In this document: positions 24,743 to 29,651 of the stretch, piece after piece
Position numbering within the stretch: the stretch's first letter is position 1
How the letters are laid out: each line of letters opens with the position of its first letter
Assembly (NCBI GenBank): GCA_937888775.1
Contig: CALAQT010000340.1
Span: 1 to 29,651, forward strand
Origin: an uncultured Actinomycetes bacterium
GTDB taxonomy: Bacteria > Actinomycetota > Thermoleophilia > Solirubrobacterales > Solirubrobacteraceae
Direction: 5' to 3'
DNA: 29,651 nucleotides
Program-made: the position numbers and the translations under genes
The notes under the pieces: generated by a model
Database searches by the model: none
Seen by the model: the letters and a program-made list of their open reading frames with translations, nothing else
What the model was told of the DNA's origin: nothing

Positions 24743-24956
24743 CGCGGACGGCCGGTACGGGCGCTCGTTCACAGACGGCGCGGACGCGCGGTTACGCTGC
24801 ACGGCGTGAACACCGGTGAACGAGCCCCCCGCTCTATGAGCCGCTGGCGATCGGTCTGGGCGAGCAGGACACCGAGTTCAGCCAGAGTTGGGGCTCTAAC
24901 ATGGGCGCCGGCCCCCCTTCCGACAAAGACCGCCAAGCGAGAGCGCCCCCTTCCAC
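24743..24956. other. Intergenic, nothing recognised
   Basis: No gene or site is supported between the operon's end and the first AAAGCAGGCG word of repeat copy D. Confidence 0.4.
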
Positions 24957-25462
24957 CGAAAGCAGGCGTCTCGGTGGCCGAGCCCGACGTGCCTGCTCCG
25001 GACGAAAAGCAGGCGCACCGACGAAGGCTCTTCCCACGCCTGCTTTCGTGCGGATGCATCGTGCACACTCGCGGCACAGTGACGCGGGGACTCAAACCAT
25101 GCTTCCCCTGGAAATCGGCAGCTTCGAGGCATGACGCTTCTGGTTTCGATTCGCAGTTTCGGCTCTGCAAAGCCATAAATGCGACGAAGTGCGGATGCGG
25201 GTACAAAGACGGAACCACGATGGCCTCCTTGAGCATCTCATGGAGCCGGTCGCCCGGCAAGCCCGTCGGCGGGCCGCGGAGATGATGCGCAACGCGGCAT
25301 GACGGTCGCGAGTAGCGGTTCAGGCCTTTCTTCGACGGGAAGGCCCGGAATTCGCTTCAACTCGTCCGGCGGTGCGGCTGCAGGAGCGATTCACTCTCGC
25401 CTTGCGCGGATTGCGAGAGCGCTCCGAACGTCGGCGATACGCTCGCTTTTCGTCCTGAGCGA
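24957..25462 (+). repeat. Dispersed repeat, full-length copy D
   Basis: The most complete copy. It starts CGAAAGCAGGCG (24957), then GGACGAAAAGCAGGCG (25000) and its inverse CGCCTGCTTTCG (25037-25048), which can pair. Next come the GGATGCATCGTGCACACTCG block, ACTCAAACCATGCTTCCCCTG, TTCGCAGTTTCGGCTCTGC, AAGCCATAAATGCGACG, and from 25188 the 271-bp unit, including the 35-codon frame at 25195-25302. It closes the catabolic block on the right, in the same direction as copy E on the left. Confidence 0.9.
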
Positions 25463-25522
25463 GCGTCCGCGGAGTGCTGATCGAGACGACTGCTTGCCCG
25501 CCGATGCGACAGTGTTGGCCCA

Positions 25523-25541
25523 GCCCGCGGAGACCGCGGGC
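25523..25541. terminator. Strong hairpin without T-run
   Basis: GCCCGCGG-AGA-CCGCGGGC forms a perfect 8-bp stem with a 3-nt loop. It lies just downstream (minus strand) of the gene remnant ending at 25566, so it may be that gene's terminator or processing site. Confidence 0.45.
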
Positions 25542-25565
25542 AGTCTTGGCTGCGGTCTGATTGGG

Positions 25566-25900
25566 TCACGCTTCGGTCTGAAGCACGCGTAGGAGGGTGG
25601 CGCGCTGGCTGGGTGTGCCGCCCTCGGCGATGATCCATGCCGGTCCGGCCCGCCGGGCGCTGATGTCGTGGTTTGCGAACTCCTGCTGGCGGGTGTGCGT
25701 GTTGAATGCTTGCCCGCCCGCGCCGTTGAAGACGGCCAATCCGTGAGGGAACCCGATGTTGCCGAGTTCGTGTCCGGTCAGCAGCCCCGGGTGCGCGAGC
25801 GGGGTCGGGCTGGAGCTCGGGGAGCGGCGGTGCGGGCCGCTGGGCGTACGAGGCGTCGACGAGGACCGCGACGCCGAGGGCCGCGCACCCAGCCACCGTT
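25566..25900 (-). pseudogene. Remnant of a secreted protein gene, frameshifted
   Basis: In one minus-strand frame a hydrophobic start (CAALGVAVLVDASYAQRPAPP, near 25890-25825) looks like a signal peptide. In the neighbouring frame TGHELGNIGFPHGLAVFN and GPAWIIAEGGTPSQRATLLRVL (to 25566) looks like the mature part. One frameshift near 25790-25820 would join them. No family is recognised, and upstream the frame dissolves into low complexity. It could be a real small secreted protein with a sequence error. Confidence 0.35.
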
Positions 25901-26008
25901 CAGAGCGAAGCCTGATCCTAGGGCGTTGCTCACGGCGCTCATGCGCTAACAGCCGGGCATCTCGCTGGCGTTTGCTCAATCTTCTCGCTCCTGGCGCCGA
26001 TAAGGCCT

Positions 26009-27844
26009 TTGTGCACGTGCAGCGGTTTGCAGGGCGTTGTCTTGGAAGACCTTCGATCTGATCCGGCTTTGAGTCTCTCCCCGCGAGAGGAGATCGAACG
26101 CGTGTGCATGCGCAACCTGCTCGAGAATCCCGAGGAGCGGGTGTACTTCAAGGACCGAGACAGCCGGTTCTTGCTGGTGAGCGTCGGCTGGCTTGCCACG
26201 GTGGCGCAGGGGCGATCGCTCGATGAGGTGATCGGCAAGACGGATTTCGACATTTTCAGTCGCCAGCACGCCGGCGCAGCGTTCGAGGACGAGCGGCGCG
26301 TGCTCGAGACCGGTCAGCCGATGCTCGCCAAGGTCGAGCGAGAGACATTCCACGACCGTCCCGACGCGTGGGTCTCGACGACCAAGCTGCCGCTGCTCGA
26401 CGCTGGCGGCAAAATCATCGGCACCTGGGGCATGTCCCGCGACGTGACCGCGCAGGTAGCGGCCGAACAGGCGCTCGTCCATCAGGCGCTGCACGATGCA
26501 GTGACCGGACTGGCGAACCGTGCCGCGTTGATGGACCATGTGGTACAGGCGCTCGCCGCGCTCGAGCGTCGGCCCGGCAGCGTCGGGCTGCTGTTCATCG
26601 ACCTCGACGACTTCAAGAACGTCAACGACTCGCTGGGCCACGACGCGGGTGACTGCGCGCTGATCGAGGTCGGCCGACGGCTGACGGCTGTCGCACGCCG
26701 GACGGACACCGTCGCTCGCCTCGGCGGAGACGAGTTCGTGCTGCTGTGCGCCCACCTCGACGACGATGACGACCTGCGGCTGATCAGCGATCGAGTCGTC
26801 CGGGCGATCCGTGCGCCGCTGACGATCGCTGGCGTGGACCTTACCATCACCGGCAGCCTCGGCGTCGTCCTCACGGCCGATCCGCACCTCGATCCGGCCG
26901 AGCTGCTGCGGCGCGCCGACGTCGCACTTTATGACGCCAAGCACGCGGGCCGCAACCGTTTCGAGGTGTTCGACGCCAAGATCCACATCGGCGACGAGTC
27001 GACCGCCGGCCTCGCCGGCGAGCTGGTCCTTGCGATCGAGCGCTCGGAGCTGTTCGTCCTCTACCAGCCACTCTTCCGTCTCGACGACGGGGTACTGATC
27101 GGCGCCGAGGCGCTTGTCCGCTGGCGCCACCCGGAGCGCGGAGTTCTCCTCCCTGGCGAGTTCATCGGGCACGCCGAGCGACGCGGGTTGATCGACAAGA
27201 TCGATTCGTTCGTTCTCGACGAGGCATGCCGGCAACTGGCAGCGTGGGGAAGCGACGATGACTCGTGGGATGACTTCATGATTTCGGTCAACGTCTCCGG
27301 CCACCAGCTGCGCGACCGGGGACTGGTCGACCGCGTTTCCGCTGCGCTCGAACGCCACCGGATCCTGCCGTCGCGCCTGTGCCTTGAGATCACCGAGACC
27401 GCATTGATCGGCGAACTCGGCGCCGCCAATCAGGTGCTCGAGTCCCTCTCGAACCTGGGCGTGCGTCTCGCGCTCGACGACTTCGGAACCGGCTATTCGA
27501 CGCTCGCCCATCTGCAGCAACTGCACACCGACACACTCAAGATCGACCGCAGCTTCATCGCCCAAATCGAGGGAGGATCCCGCGACCGCAAAATCGTCGC
27601 CGCCGTCATAGCGATGGCACACGCACTCGGCATGACTGTCGTCGGAGAGGGCATTGAAACCCAGGGCCAACAAGACGGACTCATCACACTCGACTGCGAC
27701 GAGGGCCAAGGCTACCTGTTCGCACCGGCGGTACCCCCGGCCGACCTCGCCACCCTACGGGCCGCCACCCGAGCCACACAGACCCAACCCACCACGACCG
27801 CGCGAACCCGACTCGGCCGAGCCCGCGTCGGCGTGCAGCCGTGA
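26009..27844 (+). CDS. PAS-GGDEF-EAL protein (c-di-GMP synthesis and breakdown)
   Basis: Up to 611 residues from TTG 26009; TTG 26042 or ATG 26108 are other possible starts, since the PAS domain begins only at about residue 37 (LLENPEERVYFKDRDSRFLL). PAS covers about 37-150. The GGDEF domain has an intact RLGGDEF motif at 239-243, with the RRTD inhibitory I-site five residues before it, so diguanylate cyclase activity with product inhibition is expected. The EAL domain starts QPLFRLDDG and has EAL at 367-369. It also keeps SVN, EITE, DDFGTGYSTL, LKID, GEGIE and the GQGYLF end, so the phosphodiesterase site is also complete. No membrane segment; the PAS domain would sense a cytoplasmic cue. 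It stands alone, about 24.7 kb from the orphan membrane sensor at 217. Confidence 0.92.
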   Translation: MCTCSGLQGVVLEDLRSDPALSLSPREEIERVCMRNLLENPEERVYFKDRDSRFLLVSVGWLATVAQGRSLDEVIGKTDFDIFSRQHAGAAFEDERRVLETGQPMLAKVERETFHDRPDAWVSTTKLPLLDAGGKIIGTWGMSRDVTAQVAAEQALVHQALHDAVTGLANRAALMDHVVQALAALERRPGSVGLLFIDLDDFKNVNDSLGHDAGDCALIEVGRRLTAVARRTDTVARLGGDEFVLLCAHLDDDDDLRLISDRVVRAIRAPLTIAGVDLTITGSLGVVLTADPHLDPAELLRRADVALYDAKHAGRNRFEVFDAKIHIGDESTAGLAGELVLAIERSELFVLYQPLFRLDDGVLIGAEALVRWRHPERGVLLPGEFIGHAERRGLIDKIDSFVLDEACRQLAAWGSDDDSWDDFMISVNVSGHQLRDRGLVDRVSAALERHRILPSRLCLEITETALIGELGAANQVLESLSNLGVRLALDDFGTGYSTLAHLQQLHTDTLKIDRSFIAQIEGGSRDRKIVAAVIAMAHALGMTVVGEGIETQGQQDGLITLDCDEGQGYLFAPAVPPADLATLRAATRATQTQPTTTARTRLGRARVGVQP

Positions 27845-28156
27845 CCGATCGAGTGCACAGCTACTCAATACCCTGCTCGGCGGGCGGAGGGGCGTTGACA
27901 TTCGCGGTGAGCGAGCGTGCTGTTGACTGAGACGGCCTCCGCATCTCGCGTTGACTGCTGGCCGCTCTAGCCAACACCTCCGACGTGACGAGTGAGCCGT
28001 CCCGCGTTCGACGAAGGCCGTCGGCTGGGAGTTCTCCTTTCGACCGAAAGCGGTCGCGCGACCGTCAAGCACGACGTGCCTCCTTTGGACGAAAAGCAGC
28101 AGCGTCGCCGCTGGTGCTTCGACGCCCTCAGAGAAACCGTGCGAGCTGGCCAGGGA
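27845..28156. other. Noncoding stretch with degenerate repeat relic F
   Basis: No gene. Around 28045-28105 CGACCGAAAGCGG, GACGTGCCTCC and GGACGAAAAGCAGCAGCG follow the order of the left end of repeat copy D (24955-25015), with several changes, and then the similarity is lost. Confidence 0.5.
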
Positions 28157-28567
28157 CTATTCGCCTGTGAACCAGCCGCCGGTCGATTCCGGATCGGGCG
28201 TGTTCGGGGCGATACAGAAGGGGCTGGGGGTCGGGTCCGGACTTGGATGCGTCTGGCCGGTGATCGCGGCGATGTCGTAGCTCGGCTCCAGCGTGCGGGC
28301 GTCCTGGATCACCGAGGTTATGTTCGGATCTGCGCCCGTGCCGATGAACGCCTGGTTGAGCGCGGCCACCATCCCGGTCGTGAAGGGCGACATGATATTC
28401 GAGGTCTTCCACGGGTCTGCGGGAAGGTTCTCCGGGATATCCAAGAAGAGGTTCTGTCCGGAGGGCGTGACCGCTGCCGGGTCCGGAAAACGCACCGTGT
28501 CTGGCGTGGGCGGGAGGTTGGAATCATCCACGTACGGGAGCTGAACGTGCCCCCCCGTAGGGCGCAT
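28157..28567 (-). CDS. C-terminal part of an unrecognised protein, cut by an insertion sequence
   Basis: 136 residues in a frame that reads like real protein: LPPTPDTVRFPDPAAVTPSG, FLDIPENLPADPWKTSN, SPFTTGMVAALNQAFIG. It ends in a proline-rich tail (PSPDPTPSPFCIAPNTPDPE) and stops with TAG at 28157. The start at 28567 lies at the edge of the insertion sequence, so the true 5' part was probably displaced beyond the window. The proline-rich end and lack of helices suggest a secreted or surface protein, but I recognise no family. A 7-C run lies at 28550-28556 and may hide a frameshift. Confidence 0.45.
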   Translation of the reverse strand: MRPTGGHVQLPYVDDSNLPPTPDTVRFPDPAAVTPSGQNLFLDIPENLPADPWKTSNIMSPFTTGMVAALNQAFIGTGADPNITSVIQDARTLEPSYDIAAITGQTHPSPDPTPSPFCIAPNTPDPESTGGWFTGE

Positions 28568-28569
28568 AA

Positions 28570-29651
28570 AGGCAACATCAGGCTGCGCGCCGGTACTCGT
28601 GCAGCAACCCGCCGAGGCGGTCTATTCGATGCACCCGCGTGGGACTGTGCTTGCCGAGCGGGACCGGATTGCCCCGAGGATCCGGGGTCGCCAGCCCGAG
28701 CGCTCGGTGCGGGCGCTGGCGGTTGTAGTGGTCGATGTAGATGGGGAGCGTCCGCTCGAGTTGCCGTTTGCCAAAGATGAGCAGCCAGTCCAGGCACTCC
28801 TCACGGACCGTGCGCACCCAGCGCTCGGCGTGGGCGTTAGCGTTGGGAGCCTGGATCGGTGTCTTGATCACCCGGATGCCCTGGGTCTGGAAGACCTCAT
28901 CGAACGCTGCGGTGAACATGGTGTCCCGATTGTGGAGCAGGAACCGGACCGGGTCGTGACGGTCCTCCAGCTCCATGACGAGGTTGCGCGCCTGCTGGGT
29001 CGCCCACGTCCCATCCGGGTTGCTCGTGCAGCCGGCCAGATGCACACGCCGCGTTTGGATCTCGATGAAGAACAGGACGTAGATCCGCCGCAGCGACACC
29101 GTCTCGACGGTGAAGAAGTCGCACGCAATCATGCTCGCCGCCTGCTGGCGGATAAACGCCCGCCAACAGGGGCCGCTTCGCCGCGGCGCCGGTGCGATGC
29201 CATGCGCCTTGAGGACGTTGCGCACGGAGGTCTCCGAGACCGAGACCCCGAGCTTTGCCAGCTCACCGACGATCCGCCGATGACCCCGGCGCGGGTTCTC
29301 TCAGGCGAGGCGCACGATCAGGGCCACAAGATCCAGATCGAGCGCTGGCCGTCCCGGACGCCCGGAATCGCAGGTCCAGCGGCGCCTCACCATCAGCCGA
29401 TGCCAGCGCAACAGGGTGGTTGGACGGACAGCGAATGCTGTCGGCCAGCGAGCGCGCGGCAGCAACCGAGAAAGCGCGGCAAGCAGCGCTCGATCGTGCG
29501 CTTGGTAGCGGACCCGCCCGCCCTGGCGTCCCAGCACCCTGAGCTCATGGCGAAGCACGAGGATCTCAAGCTCCTTGCGCTCACGCGAGCGGCCAAGCAG
29601 GACGAGCAGCTCGAAGATCCTGCCAAACTCCACATACAGAAACGAGAGCAC
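28570..29651 (-). mobile_element. Insertion sequence, rve/DDE type (IS3/IS481-like), cut by window edge
   Basis: The transposase gene fills the region from 28578 to the edge and is directed leftward. The left end of the element must be between the transposase stop (28578) and the interrupted gene (about 28567); the right end is outside the window, so terminal repeats cannot be checked. Codon use and composition are like the rest of the window. Confidence 0.7.
28578..29651 (-). pseudogene. rve-type transposase with in-frame TGA, 5' end outside window
   Basis: The N-terminal part (from 29651) reads RKELEILVLRHELRVLGRQ, then TTLLRWHRLMVRRRWT and RPALDLDLVALIVRLA, the helix-turn-helix region. 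TGA at 29303-29301 then interrupts the frame where relatives have an Arg (CGA/CGC). The same frame goes on as ENPRRGHRRIVGELAKLG and the catalytic core follows: ACDFFTVETV (first Asp), FLLHNRDTMF (second Asp) and NAHAERWVRTVREECLDW (Glu), ending with HYNRQRPHRALGL and stop at 28578. The DDE residues are intact, so a single C-to-T change has probably silenced it. This family usually runs about 350-370 residues. Confidence 0.85.

Noticed and set aside
25976..27709. 577-codon minus-strand open frame over the GGDEF-EAL gene
   Set aside because: The plus strand has complete PAS, GGDEF and EAL motifs; the minus frame shows only codon-mirrored composition.

Overview
The window is high-GC DNA in which most substitutions between related stretches fall at C/G-ending codons. 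Gene content fits a soil actinobacterium, most likely of the Thermoleophilia/Solirubrobacterales type (inference): many GTG starts, a GGDEF-EAL protein, a 7TM-type sensor, polyphosphate-linked CYTH/CHAD genes, TetR and P450 genes, and aromatic catabolism. No ribosomal or other phylogenetic marker gene is present, so the assignment is soft.

Left part (1-7.8 kb): an accessory-looking region with few genes and much repeat-rich noncoding DNA. It holds a polytopic membrane protein (217-1311) overlapped by a one-helix protein, two related very small proteins on opposite strands, a strong-SD 19-codon ORF, an anchored GH25/DUF1906-like protein, a GNAT acetyltransferase (minus strand), a tRNA-Leu-like sequence with a broken D arm, and a Nudix hydrolase. 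A dispersed repeat family (copies near 1861, 4711, 6742, 13314, 24957, 28087) begins here. Its best-conserved 271-bp part is about 99% identical between three direct copies about 11.5 kb apart.

Centre (8.1-13.1 kb): a two-gene operon. The first gene is a 1193-residue protein that joins a long N-terminal region with a PhoU/DUF47-like helical segment to the ATP-grasp and phosphohistidine domains of pyruvate phosphate dikinase, but has no PEP/pyruvate barrel. The second is a CYTH-CHAD protein, broken by three frameshifts in this sequence. CYTH and CHAD are triphosphate/polyphosphate domains and PhoU-like domains go with phosphate control, so the pair is a candidate phosphate/polyphosphate phosphotransfer system. 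It is the most interesting item in the window.

Right-centre (13.7-24.7 kb): a block lying between two of the near-identical repeats. A minus-strand, tightly packed operon encodes a FAH-family hydrolase, an FAD-dependent aromatic hydroxylase, an NmrA-like NAD(P)-binding protein and an extradiol dioxygenase, followed by an acyltransferase-SnoaL fusion. Together these look like a meta-cleavage route for a phenolic or other aromatic acid. A decayed P450 gene reads away from the operon and converges on a TetR gene. Divergent from TetR is a three-gene operon with an isocitrate/isopropylmalate-type dehydrogenase and LeuC/LeuD-type dehydratase subunits. A 15-bp motif sits exactly 3 nt before both the P450 and the TetR start codons.

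Right end (24.7-29.65 kb): a repeat copy, remnants of a secreted protein, an apparently active PAS-GGDEF-EAL c-di-GMP enzyme, a gene remnant cut by an insertion sequence, and the start-truncated IS transposase, which carries an in-frame TGA. The number of broken genes (CHAD, P450, transposase, 25.6-kb remnant) beside several intact long genes means either real decay in an accessory region or local sequence errors; the sequence alone cannot separate these.
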